From Candidatus Doudnabacteria bacterium (GTDB lineage Bacteria > Patescibacteriota > Doudnabacteria > UBA920), in contig JAEUSF010000007.1 in assembly GCA_016788665.1 (NCBI GenBank), positions 1 through 45,952 on the forward strand: DNA of 45,952 nt. The letters are read 5' to 3'. The translations under genes were made by a program, and so were the position numbers. Numbering within the stretch: the stretch's first letter is position 1; every line of letters begins with the position of its first letter. The notes beneath the pieces were generated by a model. That model saw nothing but the letters and a program-made list of their open reading frames with translations, had not been told where the DNA came from and did no database searches. This document shows positions 23,596 through 29,796 of the stretch, one piece after another.

Positions 23596-24210
23596 ATGAA
23601 ACGGCTTGTGCTGGCTTTGTTTTGTGTTATGGGTTTGCTGTTTGCCCAGCAGCCCAAAGCTTCCAAAAAGTCCGAGCAGTCCAAAAAAGAGCGGAAGCAC
23701 CAGGTGTTCCGCAACTTTGTTGGGGACGACACTTTCTACATTGAGTACTGTCTTCCCGGTCGTGTGGAAGACGGCAAGAAGGGCATGACCAAGGGCGTGC
23801 CGTGCGGCTGCATAGGCATGTACCAACAGTATTGGGAAGGCGCTTCGTCCGATTGCCACCGCGAGGCAAAGGGCGACAAAAGGGCTTTTATGGACTGTGC
23901 CAAAGAGATTCAAGGCTGCTCCGAGTTTATGGAGCACGGCGGAGACAGTGCATTGTTTGGCGACAAGGAGAAGCAAAAGTGTCAGGTATACTGCTACGAA
24001 AGGCAGTCGTGCGGATGCTGCGACGACAAAGTTGCAGGGGGTCGCATGTACCGATGGCATATGGGCACCCTGGCCGGTATGGTGGCACTTAAGACCCGGT
24101 TTCGGGCTTTGACCAGGGCCCAGGCTTGTCACGAGCCGACACTTTTTTCTTATGAGCCGCTTACCCGCGCCGACCTGTTCTACGTTGCCGGCGCTATGTT
24201 GCTTCGGTAA
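23596..24210 (+). CDS. Secreted cysteine-rich protein, unknown
   Basis: A 204-aa protein starting at the ATG 5 bp after a TAAGGAGG ribosome site (an upstream in-frame ATG at 23539 has none). Residues 1-18 are a clear Sec signal peptide (RLVLALFCVMGLLFAQ). The mature part begins with a Lys/Ser-rich linker and then has about twelve Cys, several in pairs: PCGC, CQVYC and SCGCC, spread over residues 50-185. An even, clustered set of Cys in an exported protein suggests disulfides or metal binding. A terminator follows within 15 bp. Codon use is GC-rich compared with the neighbouring exporter operon. The large antisense ORF here is a shadow. Family not recognised. Confidence 0.8.
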   Translation: MKRLVLALFCVMGLLFAQQPKASKKSEQSKKERKHQVFRNFVGDDTFYIEYCLPGRVEDGKKGMTKGVPCGCIGMYQQYWEGASSDCHREAKGDKRAFMDCAKEIQGCSEFMEHGGDSALFGDKEKQKCQVYCYERQSCGCCDDKVAGGRMYRWHMGTLAGMVALKTRFRALTRAQACHEPTLFSYEPLTRADLFYVAGAMLLR

Positions 24211-24222
24211 CCAAAACCAAAA

Positions 24223-24257
24223 GCCAAGACCATACAGGGTCTTGGCTATTTTTTTAT
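24223..24257 (+). terminator. Terminator of the Cys-rich gene
   Basis: Perfect arms GCCAAGACC and GGTCTTGGC, then TATTTTTTT. Confidence 0.85.
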
Positions 24258-24307
24258 TTATTTTACTTGCGACTTGGTTAGTGTAAAGACTTGGTAGAGA
24301 ACCTGAT

Positions 24308-24313
24308 TATAAT
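24308..24313 (+). promoter_or_regulatory. Possible -10 element of the second secreted gene
   Basis: A consensus TATAAT 53 bp before the ATG at 24366, but no convincing -35 at 16-18 bp. Confidence 0.35.
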
Positions 24314-24365
24314 AAATTAAGCGAAAAATATTTCAGTTTGTGTTAAGCTTGAAAAAGGAGGCCCA

Positions 24366-24953
24366 ATGAAGTTGCTTGTTAGGCTGGCGATTTTGATGCT
24401 GGCGGCTCTTGAAGGGGTTGCTCAAAAAGTAGAAGAGTACCCTGCCATTTTTGAAGCCCGTATTCGTTACGCGCACACGGTTACTCTGGATTTGCTCGAC
24501 ATGTGCGCGGCTGTTCAATACCACGGTGATTTTGACTGGGGTGAGCAGTATTATGACCCTGGAAAAATTCGCGAAGCGAAAACGGTTTTGGGCAAAAAGC
24601 TTGTCCGGGCAGTATACGAAATTCTCCGCCGAAACGTCACTACACGGCTTAACGTGTGTTCGTTTTACCTGGACCTTACCAGCTTTTACTGGACACACGA
24701 GTATTTGGACCAGCTGATGTTTTGGTATCCCGATGTCTTAAGTAACCACGAGCGTGCATCGCTTTCGGCTGCTTGGGAAAAGCGTTTTCTGTCTGAGCAA
24801 AAAGAGTACATAAGGCTCTGTGCCGAGTCTGTCCGTGGCTTGTATTCGTGCAGCAGGCTCGCGAACGCAGTTGCCAGAGGTCTTAACGTGGAACTCTCTT
24901 TGCTCCCACACAGCAGAAGAGCAATGGTGCTTTTGTCAGCCAGCATATACTGA
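24366..24953 (+). CDS. Secreted protein, 195 aa, unknown
   Basis: Begins 5-6 bp after an AAAAAGGAGG ribosome site. Residues 1-19 form a Sec signal peptide (LLVRLAILMLAALEGVAQ). The mature domain is mainly helical, rich in Tyr, Trp and Leu, with four Cys (DMCAAV, NVCSFY, RLCAES, YSCSR) that could pair. It follows the Cys-rich secreted gene by 155 bp in the same direction but with a terminator between, so each has its own transcript. A terminator follows 13 bp after the stop. I do not recognise the family; it may act together with the neighbour outside the membrane (inference). Confidence 0.75.
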   Translation: MKLLVRLAILMLAALEGVAQKVEEYPAIFEARIRYAHTVTLDLLDMCAAVQYHGDFDWGEQYYDPGKIREAKTVLGKKLVRAVYEILRRNVTTRLNVCSFYLDLTSFYWTHEYLDQLMFWYPDVLSNHERASLSAAWEKRFLSEQKEYIRLCAESVRGLYSCSRLANAVARGLNVELSLLPHSRRAMVLLSASIY

Positions 24954-24966
24954 CGCGCAGAACCTT

Positions 24967-24993
24967 AAACCATGATGACTCATGGTTTTTTAT
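24967..24993 (+). terminator. Terminator of the 195-aa secreted gene
   Basis: Perfect arms AAACCATGA and TCATGGTTT around TGAC, then TTTATTT. Confidence 0.85.
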
Positions 24994-25061
24994 TTGATTT
25001 GGTCTATTTGGACTAGACAGAAATTACTTTAAAATAATAAAATCAAAAATCTTGTTATGTT

Positions 25062-25105
25062 CTCGGTGTCCACTTTCTCACGGCCGTGAAAAAGTGGACA
25101 CCGAG
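25062..25105. repeat. 44-bp near-perfect palindrome without loop
   Basis: Two 22-nt arms that begin CTCGGTGTCCACTTT and end AAAGTGGACACCGAG, meeting at CACGGCCGTG, with one mismatched position. No T tract follows, so it is not a typical terminator. Confidence 0.85.
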
Positions 25106-25155
25106 TGAAATTATTTAAAAAACAGAATAGATAATTTTTTGTTAATGATGTTAAT

Positions 25156-25183
25156 GATGGGAGTCTTCGGGAAGACTCCCATC
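25156..25183. repeat. Dispersed 28-bp palindrome, copy 1 (centre GG)
   Basis: Arms GATGGGAGTCTTC and GAAGACTCCCATC separated by GG. Same arms, different centre, occur at 29718, 35617 and 36239. Confidence 0.95.
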
Positions 25184-25198
25184 AGTGGATCGTTTTTA

Positions 25199-25217
25199 TG
25201 GCAGGGCGGTAGGAATC
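25199..25217 (-). repeat. Truncated copy of the tRNA-Trp 3' end
   Basis: Nineteen bases matching the last 20 bases of tRNA-Trp including the CCA end (read on plus as TGGCAGGGCGGTAGGAATC), with one G missing, 172 bp downstream of the tRNA's own 3' end. Could be an attachment-site remnant or a decayed duplicate. Confidence 0.6.
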
Positions 25218-25332
25218 CTTTTTGCTCCGACAAAAAGCCGGGGTGCTAGACTCAAGAAGCTGTACTAGCTCGCTTCTTTCCGCTCGCTGACTAGCTATCT
25301 CCCACCCTTCGATTCCTTTGTCTACTATTATA

Positions 25333-25364
25333 AAGCAAAATGCCTCACCACAAGGGTGAGGCTC
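25333..25364 (-). terminator. Terminator downstream of tRNA-Trp
   Basis: Perfect arms GCCTCACC and GGTGAGGC with a 5-nt loop; minus strand continues ATTTTGCTTT. Confidence 0.75.
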
Positions 25365-25370
25365 TTTGCT

Positions 25371-25444
25371 TGGCAGGGGCGGTAGGAATCGAACCCACGC
25401 AAGCGGTTTTGGAGACCGCTGTACTACCATTATACGACGCCCCC
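25371..25444 (-). tRNA. tRNA-Trp (anticodon CCA)
   Basis: Cloverleaf read on the minus strand: anticodon stem GCGGT/ACCGC around CTCCAAA gives anticodon CCA; T arm GTGGGTTCGATTCCTAC; acceptor GGGGGCG with CGCCCCT (first pair G-U), discriminator G and an encoded CCA. Fits the standard code in which TGA is a stop. Confidence 0.95.
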
Positions 25445-25545
25445 AAAAGAAAGTAGTAAGTACGTGGTATTAAGTATAAAGTTGTGATCTTACAAATGTA
25501 AGTTGACTCTATACTTACTACTTAATACTTACTACTTATTAACAC

Positions 25546-25713
25546 TTACTTTGTTTCTTTGTGCATTACTTGTTTTTTGCAGAATTTGCAGAATTTCTTT
25601 AGCTCTAAGCGCTTACGTATTTGTGCGCCTGGGCTTTTTTTATTGCGCTTGGTTTGGTAGTTTATGTTGTGGCAAACCGTGCACTCCATGTTAAGTAAAT
25701 GGTCTTGTGACAT
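25546..25713 (-). CDS. rpmG: 50S ribosomal protein L33
   Basis: A 55-aa zinc-ribbon ribosomal protein. Reading from MSQDHLLN, it has CTVC at about residues 11-14, NYQTKRNKK, then LELKKFCKFCKKQVMHKETK with the second Cys pair, ending in the usual HKETK. A start at the later Met (25689) is possible, but the upstream ATG agrees with related proteins I recall. It is placed between tRNA-Thr and tRNA-Trp on the same strand, a common arrangement for rpmG beside tRNA genes. Confidence 0.93.
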   Translation of the reverse strand: MSQDHLLNMECTVCHNINYQTKRNKKSPGAQIRKRLELKKFCKFCKKQVMHKETK

Positions 25714-25755
25714 ATAGATAGAATTAAGAATTATAGAGTAGGAATTAAGAATAAA

Positions 25756-25815
25756 AATTTCTGGGCGTCAGAAATTTTTTAGCATTATCTTGATCCAGAA
25801 GATAATGTTTATTTT
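25756..25815. repeat. Two adjacent hairpins upstream of rpmG
   Basis: First hairpin AAATTTCTG/CAGAAATTT with a T run on the plus side; second CATTATCTT/AAGATAATG. They lie between rpmG and tRNA-Thr. No gene is seen here; they may process or terminate the tRNA-Thr transcript. Confidence 0.5.
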
Positions 25816-25849
25816 GATAGCCCGCCTTTGTATGAAGCTTCGGCGGACA

Positions 25850-25900
25850 GACTTCGCTAAATCTGCAAGTGGCGTAAGCCAGACGTAGCTTTAGCGAAGT
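25850..25900. repeat. Imperfect long inverted repeat downstream of tRNA-Thr
   Basis: Outer arms ACTTCGCTAAA and TTTAGCGAAGT, inner arms TGGC and GCCA around GTAA. It directly precedes the truncated tRNA-Thr copy. No T tract. Confidence 0.6.
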
Positions 25901-25901
25901 T

Positions 25902-25943
25902 TGGAGCCGGCTGCCCCGCCTTGGCGGGACCACCTGCGGTTTA
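25902..25943 (-). repeat. Decayed copy of the tRNA-Thr 3' half
   Basis: Starts with the same 14 bases as the tRNA-Thr 3' end (TGGAGCCGGCTGCC on plus) and ends with CCACCT-CGGTTTA as in the anticodon arm region; between them the T-loop is replaced by a CCCGCC-TT-GGCGGG hairpin. Lies 18 bp from the intact tRNA. Confidence 0.6.
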
Positions 25944-25961
25944 TTTGCATGCCTTAATTTA

Positions 25962-26037
25962 TGGAGCCGGCTGCCGGACTCGAACCGGCCACCTACGGTT
26001 TACAAAACCGTTGCTCTACCAGATGAGCTAAGCCGGC
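25962..26037 (-). tRNA. tRNA-Thr (anticodon TGT)
   Basis: Acceptor GCCGGCT/AGCCGGC, D arm AGCTCATCTGGTAGAGCA, anticodon stem ACGGT/ACCGT around TTTGTAA giving TGT, T arm GCCGGTTCGAGTCCGGC, discriminator T and encoded CCA. 76 nt. Confidence 0.97.
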
Positions 26038-26111
26038 AAGTTGTTAAGGGTGTCAACTTAAAAGATTTTAACATAAATTGCTTAAATAGTCCAGACTCTA
26101 TGTTTTATGGA

Positions 26112-26140
26112 TTGACTAACAGGCTAGATACTAGTACTAT
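26112..26140 (+). promoter_or_regulatory. Sigma70-type promoter of the 170-aa gene
   Basis: TTGACT, 17-bp spacer, TACTAT, with an untranslated leader of about 80 bp before the gene at 26227. Confidence 0.7.
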
Positions 26141-26226
26141 GTGGTACTTGGGCGTATTGTTATAAGCTCGTAAAATTTTATGGGCTTAAAAGGGTATGCG
26201 TGTAGGTGTAGAAAGGAGGTTGGCGA

Positions 26227-26739
26227 ATGGAAAGAGGTCTGTTAGAGGCCTTGGGCAAAACAGATATCCCTCTTGTCGGAAAGCATCTGCTTGAAGCGTT
26301 TGAGGGGGCCCGTAGGGCTTTAGGTCACCGAGTAGTTTTGGGCCAAAAAGAGATAGAAGGGATGACAACCTGGGACGAGGTTGTAGGCTGCTGGATTAAA
26401 GCTAAGGGCGCAAGTCTGAAAACGGCTATTCCGGCTGTCGAACTGTCCGGGGGCTATCTGGCTGCGGAATACCGCACGGCCCGGGCAGTGCTTACTGTTT
26501 CGGACCTGGTTTTTCGGGCAGAAGTAAAAAACAGAGCTGGCGAGATTATTTGCAAGCTTTGTTTGCTGGCTGACCGCCACAGGGAGGTTCAGTTTAACAG
26601 CGTGGCGTACCAAGACTTCGTGGACTCCGAGGTTGGTGACGGCAAAGACCTATACCGGCGTCGGACGTATATGGCCTTGTTGCAATACCTGCTTAAGGGC
26701 TCGCAGTATGAGTCCCAAATTTCTGCTCAAGAAGAGTAG
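26227..26739 (+). CDS. Hypothetical protein, first of a tandem paralogous pair
   Basis: A 170-aa soluble protein preceded by an AAAGGAGG ribosome site. The N-terminal part (LEAFEGARRALGHRVVLGQKEIE, then TTWDEVV) and the C-terminal part (LLQYLLKGSQYESQIS) match the next gene, so the two are duplicates. The middle is a beta-rich domain (SGGYLAAEYRTARAVLTVSDL). No signal peptide, membrane helix or catalytic motif is seen. It has its own promoter and a terminator 12 bp after the stop. Codon use is GC-richer than in ahcY nearby. Function unknown. Confidence 0.75.
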   Translation: MERGLLEALGKTDIPLVGKHLLEAFEGARRALGHRVVLGQKEIEGMTTWDEVVGCWIKAKGASLKTAIPAVELSGGYLAAEYRTARAVLTVSDLVFRAEVKNRAGEIICKLCLLADRHREVQFNSVAYQDFVDSEVGDGKDLYRRRTYMALLQYLLKGSQYESQISAQEE

Positions 26740-26751
26740 CTATTATCCCCT

Positions 26752-26781
26752 GACGGTCGCTTGTAACGACCGTCTTTTTTT
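26752..26781 (+). terminator. Terminator of the 170-aa gene
   Basis: Perfect arms GACGGTCG and CGACCGTC, 7-nt loop, T7. Its stem resembles that of the next gene's terminator. Confidence 0.85.
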
Positions 26782-26880
26782 ATGAATTGTTATTCAGCCT
26801 ATTTTAAGATTTAACTGTTAAACTGAATTAATTTACAGCAGTTTTTCCAATTATACGATGTCTTGTGAAGGAGGATTTTT

Positions 26881-27402
26881 ATGAAGGACGAAGACTTGTT
26901 AGATGTTCTGTTCCAACTCCCTTTGCTGAATAAACCACTTATATATAAATTCGAAGCGGCTAGAAAGGCTTTGGGTCAAAAGATTGTTTTAGGCCAAGAG
27001 GAGGTTGGTGTTTTACAAACTTGGGGCGAGTTGGTGGTTTTGTGGGAGAGGATGTTTGAAGCAACGGACCCCAAAGATCATTGCGCATATATTGTACCCT
27101 TCGTTTCGACCACTAACCGAACAGTGGTTGTGTGGCACAAAACAAGTCACTCTGAGCTCAGCTTAACAAACGGGGAGCTTGAATTTATTTTAAGAGATTT
27201 TGAAGGTGAAGTTGCGTTTTACTACGCACTGCAAGCTAACGGCAGTCAGTTTTCTGAGCTTAGAGCAGAACGGTGTGAATGCTTATTGGGCAGTGAGCCG
27301 CCCGGGCTCTTGCAATACTCCAAAGGTTACTTTAAGCGGGTTTACGGTGGTTTGGTGAATTACTTACTTCAAGGCACAGAATATCTTTCAGAAATCTCAT
27401 AG
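26881..27402 (+). CDS. Hypothetical protein, second of the tandem pair
   Basis: A 173-aa paralogue of the preceding gene: KFEAARKALGQKIVLGQEEV, QTWGELV and NYLLQGTEYLSEIS line up with the same positions there. The middle domain is more diverged (VPFVSTTNRTVVVWHKTSH). It has a GAAGGAGG ribosome site, and a terminator that follows its stop immediately and has the same CGGTCG/CGACCG stem core as its twin, so the duplication covered the whole unit. A possible promoter TTTACA-16-TACGAT lies upstream but is not convincing. The motif TTAACTGTTAA occurs about 60 bp before the start. Confidence 0.75.
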   Translation: MKDEDLLDVLFQLPLLNKPLIYKFEAARKALGQKIVLGQEEVGVLQTWGELVVLWERMFEATDPKDHCAYIVPFVSTTNRTVVVWHKTSHSELSLTNGELEFILRDFEGEVAFYYALQANGSQFSELRAERCECLLGSEPPGLLQYSKGYFKRVYGGLVNYLLQGTEYLSEIS

Positions 27403-27430
27403 CGGTCGTATGAAACGACCGTTTTTTATT
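27403..27430 (+). terminator. Terminator of the 173-aa gene
   Basis: Arms CGGTCGT and ACGACCG around a 5-nt loop, then TTTTTTATTTTT; directly after the stop codon. Confidence 0.8.
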
Positions 27431-27433
27431 TTT

Positions 27434-27464
27434 GCAAAAAAACCACAACGTAACAGTTGTGGTT
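27434..27464 (-). terminator. Terminator of the 41-aa gene
   Basis: Perfect arms AACCACAAC and GTTGTGGTT with a 6-nt loop, then TTTTTTTG on the minus strand; overlaps the stop of the 41-aa ORF. Confidence 0.65.
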
Positions 27465-27588
27465 AGGGTTTTGAGTTCTGTATGAACGATAAAACAAGAC
27501 CGAGTAATGGGGATATCAAAAACAGAACAAAACCAGCGGTTCGCCAGTTGGGCGAATGTCGCGAGTGTATCCTCGTGTTTCGACTCAT
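27463..27588 (-). CDS. Possible small membrane protein, 41 aa
   Basis: A 41-codon minus-strand ORF: a basic start (SRNTRIHSRHSPNWR), one hydrophobic helix (AGFVLFLISPLLGLVLSFI) and a short tail. Support: the stop codon lies inside a good minus-strand terminator, the same arrangement as in other small genes of the window, and no other minus-strand gene exists here to need that terminator. Against: no Shine-Dalgarno site and only a TAATAT element very close to the ATG. It lies divergently from ahcY. Confidence 0.45.
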   Translation of the reverse strand: MSRNTRIHSRHSPNWRTAGFVLFLISPLLGLVLSFIQNSKP

Positions 27589-27701
27589 AGGCGAAATATT
27601 AACATATTCCCCTATTTTTGAAAAGGTGGTATATTTATAGGGTTATATTAAACTTATATGCTCCATAAGTGGGGTGACTACAAAAAATAATAAGGAAAAA
27701 T

Positions 27702-28955
27702 ATGCCATACAAAGTAAAAGACATAGCACTTGCAAAACAAGGAAAAAGCAAAATAGCTTTGGCGGAAAAAGAAATGCCGGTTTTGCAAAGTATAAAAGCA
27801 GAGTTCGAAAAAACTAAGCCGTTTGAAGGTTTAACTATTTCTGCCTGCTTACACGTAACCAAAGAAACCGCGGTGCTTATGAAGGCCTTAAAAGCCGGTG
27901 GAGCCCGCATTGGTTTATGCGGTTCCAATCCCCTTTCTACTCAGGACGATATTTCTGCGGCACTGGCCGAAGAAGGTATAAATATTTTTGCCTGGCGCGG
28001 AATAAAAGAAGACAAGTATTACTGGTGCGTAGACAAAATTTTGGATATGAAGCCTGAGCTTATAATAGACGACGGCGCGGACTTGATTTCTGTTTTGCAT
28101 AAAGAACGAAAAGCACAGCTTAAAGAAATATGGAGTTGCCAAGAAGAAACAACCACCGGTGTTATACGGCTTAAGGCCATGGAAAAAGATGGCAAATTAA
28201 AGTTGCCGGTTGTGGCTATAAACGACACACCTACTAAGCATATGTTTGACAACTACTATGGCACTGGACAGTCTACAATAGACGGACTGTTGCGTGCTAC
28301 CAACGTATTACTTGCCGGTAAAACTTTGGTGGTTGCCGGGTATGGTTTTTGTGGAAAAGGTATTGCTCTCAGAGCAAAAGGTTTAGGCGCCAAAGTTGTT
28401 GTAACGGAAGTCGATGCTCTCCCCGCTCTTCAGGCTGCCATGGATGGTTTTGAAGTTATGCCCATGACAAAGGCTGCTCGTTTGGGTGATATTTTTATTA
28501 CTGTTACTGGTAACAAAGACGTTATTACCAAAGAGCACTATGCTGTTATGAAAGATGGCGCAATTTTGGGCAACAGCGGACACTTTAATGTAGAAATTAA
28601 CGAACAGCAGTTAAAACAATCTTCAAAAAATATAAAAACCGTTCGAGATAATTTGGCAGAGTACGAACAAAAAGACGGACGCAAAATTTACCTTATTGGT
28701 GAAGGTAGGCTTATGAACCTTGCGGCGGCGGAAGGTCACCCAAGCGCTGTTATGGACTTGTCTTTTGCAGACCAAGCCTTAAGCTGCGAGTGGCTGGCAA
28801 AGAACCACGAAAGTCTAGAACATAAAGTTTATAACGTGCCTACTGAAATAGACGTGAAAGTCGCAAAATTGAAGCTTGCGTCTATGGGGGTTAAAATAGA
28901 TACTCTTACTCCTGCTCAGGCCAAATATTTGGCAAGTTGGCAAGAAGGAACTTAA
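27702..28955 (+). CDS. ahcY: Adenosylhomocysteinase
   Basis: Splits S-adenosylhomocysteine, the by-product of methylation, into adenosine and homocysteine with bound NAD. The 417-aa protein has the substrate-domain signature NDTPTKHMFDNYYGTGQST, the NAD loop VAGYGFCGKGIALRAKG, and the C-terminal motif near VYNVPTEIDVKVAKLKL. Length is typical of the shorter bacterial/archaeal type. The ATG follows a moderate AAGGA site. No methionine synthase, adenosylmethionine synthetase or Pfs gene is in the window. It ends near a converging terminator shared with the zinc-ribbon gene. Confidence 0.97.
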   Translation: MPYKVKDIALAKQGKSKIALAEKEMPVLQSIKAEFEKTKPFEGLTISACLHVTKETAVLMKALKAGGARIGLCGSNPLSTQDDISAALAEEGINIFAWRGIKEDKYYWCVDKILDMKPELIIDDGADLISVLHKERKAQLKEIWSCQEETTTGVIRLKAMEKDGKLKLPVVAINDTPTKHMFDNYYGTGQSTIDGLLRATNVLLAGKTLVVAGYGFCGKGIALRAKGLGAKVVVTEVDALPALQAAMDGFEVMPMTKAARLGDIFITVTGNKDVITKEHYAVMKDGAILGNSGHFNVEINEQQLKQSSKNIKTVRDNLAEYEQKDGRKIYLIGEGRLMNLAAAEGHPSAVMDLSFADQALSCEWLAKNHESLEHKVYNVPTEIDVKVAKLKLASMGVKIDTLTPAQAKYLASWQEGT

Positions 28956-29022
28956 TAGAAAATTCAAATTTCAAATTCCAAATTTCAAAAATAAGAATGA
29001 AGAAGCAGTTCGTTAAGCTTAT

Positions 29023-29056
29023 AAAAAAAGAACCACTCCGCTATGGGGTGGTTTTT
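29023..29056. terminator. Bidirectional terminator between ahcY and the zinc-ribbon gene
   Basis: Arms AACCAC and GTGGTT with extra C/G pairs inside; T tract on the plus side (TTTTTG) and a longer one on the minus side (CTTTTTTT). Confidence 0.8.
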
Positions 29057-29057
29057 G

Positions 29058-29480
29058 CTAGGCGGGGCGGGCGTTAAAGCCCTGTCCACATTTGCTGCAC
29101 TTAAAGTAAAAGTCAACGAGCGTGTAGGCGCCGGGGAACTGGCGCCAATTTTGGCAGTTTGGGCAACAGATGTAATCCTCGGGGGTAATCCGGGCGGTGA
29201 CCCTGGTTTTCAACGGCGCTGAAAGCCGGGTTACGGGCGCCTGGTAGTTGTCCCGGTGTACCCGGGCAACAATGTGCCGTTTGGGCCACAACTGTTTGCG
29301 CAGTGTTTCGGCCCGTTTACTGCTCATCCGCCCTAACTCCGGCAGCTGGTTGCAGACCAGCTTGCCTTTTGTTACGGGCCTGAAGGTGAAGCCGCCCTGA
29401 AGGCGGATTTGCTGGAGCATGTTACTGCTCAAGCTGAGTTGCGGTGTCTTTTGGTCCACCGCTCTTCCGTATGCTCGCAT
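29058..29480 (-). CDS. Zinc-ribbon protein, 140 aa, unknown
   Basis: The C-terminal 40 residues form a zinc ribbon: CCPNC at about 112-116 and CSKC at about 131-134. The N-terminal 100 residues are strongly basic (many Arg and Lys), fit for nucleic-acid binding. ATG lies 5 bp after an AAGGAGG site and a good promoter (TTGACT, 17 bp, TAAAGT) is placed upstream; the terminator abuts the stop. Clearly GC-richer than neighbouring ahcY. Role unknown; binding to RNA or DNA is inference from charge and ribbon. Confidence 0.8.
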   Translation of the reverse strand: MRAYGRAVDQKTPQLSLSSNMLQQIRLQGGFTFRPVTKGKLVCNQLPELGRMSSKRAETLRKQLWPKRHIVARVHRDNYQAPVTRLSAPLKTRVTARITPEDYICCPNCQNWRQFPGAYTLVDFYFKCSKCGQGFNARPA

Positions 29481-29499
29481 GGAGCCTCCTTAGCCGTGT

Positions 29500-29528
29500 A
29501 CTTTACCGTAAGCATTGCAAAAAGTCAA
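29500..29528 (-). promoter_or_regulatory. Sigma70-type promoter of the zinc-ribbon gene
   Basis: Minus strand reads TTGACT, 17-bp spacer, TAAAGT, 20 bp before the ATG. Confidence 0.65.
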
Positions 29529-29585
29529 CGGTTGCATATTGACCAAAGTATATAAAAATTGTAAAATACTTAAGTTGTAAAATAT

Positions 29586-29672
29586 GGGCAGGTAGCGAAG
29601 TGGTCAAACGCGACTGACTGTAAATCAGTTGGCCTTGCGCCTTCATAGGTTCGAATCCTATCCTGCCCACCA
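29586..29672 (+). tRNA. tRNA-Tyr (anticodon GTA)
   Basis: Acceptor GGGCAGG/CCTGCCC, anticodon stem ACTGA/TCAGT around CTGTAAA giving GTA, a long class II variable arm (GGCCTTGCGCC region), T arm ATAGGTTCGAATCCTAT, discriminator A and encoded CCA. Confidence 0.96.
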
Positions 29673-29675
29673 TAA

Positions 29676-29710
29676 AATAACCGGTGCTAACTCGCCGGTT
29701 ATTTTATTTT
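29676..29710 (+). terminator. Terminator after tRNA-Tyr
   Basis: Arms AAATAACCGG and CCGGTTATTT around a 10-nt loop, then TATTTTAG. Confidence 0.75.
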
Positions 29711-29717
29711 AGATTTT

Positions 29718-29745
29718 GATGGGAGTCTTCCAGAAGACTCCCATC
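29718..29745. repeat. Dispersed 28-bp palindrome, copy 2 (centre CA)
   Basis: Same 13-nt arms as copy 1, with CA between them; placed just after the tRNA-Tyr terminator and before the DUF1801 gene. Confidence 0.95.
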
Positions 29746-29796
29746 TTTCACATCTTTAAGGTTGGATTATGATTATATAGATGATAAAATATTTAT

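Larger units (their letters stand above)
24954..25370. other. Gene-free stretch with palindromes before tRNA-Trp
   Basis: No credible gene. It holds the terminator of the upstream gene, a 44-bp near-perfect palindrome, the first copy of the dispersed 28-bp palindrome, a truncated copy of the 3' end of tRNA-Trp, and the tRNA-Trp terminator. Minus-strand ORFs here run through the tRNA and are rejected. Confidence 0.7.

Noticed and set aside
23584-24132. 182-aa minus-strand ORF opposite the Cys-rich secreted gene
   Set aside because: No ribosome site and no promoter, while the plus-strand frame has a signal peptide, an AGGAGG site and a terminator. It is an antisense shadow of GC-rich coding DNA.
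25850-25900. Integron attC site
   Set aside because: The inverted repeat lacks the GTTRRRY core sites and no integrase or cassette array is present.
27589-27701. SAH or SAM riboswitch upstream of ahcY
   Set aside because: I could not find the conserved core of known SAH or SAM riboswitch classes; the leader is AT-rich with no clear structure.
28956-28990. Tandem AAATTC/AAATTTC-type repeats after ahcY
   Set aside because: Short low-complexity AT-rich run next to a terminator; no further structure or wider copies seen.
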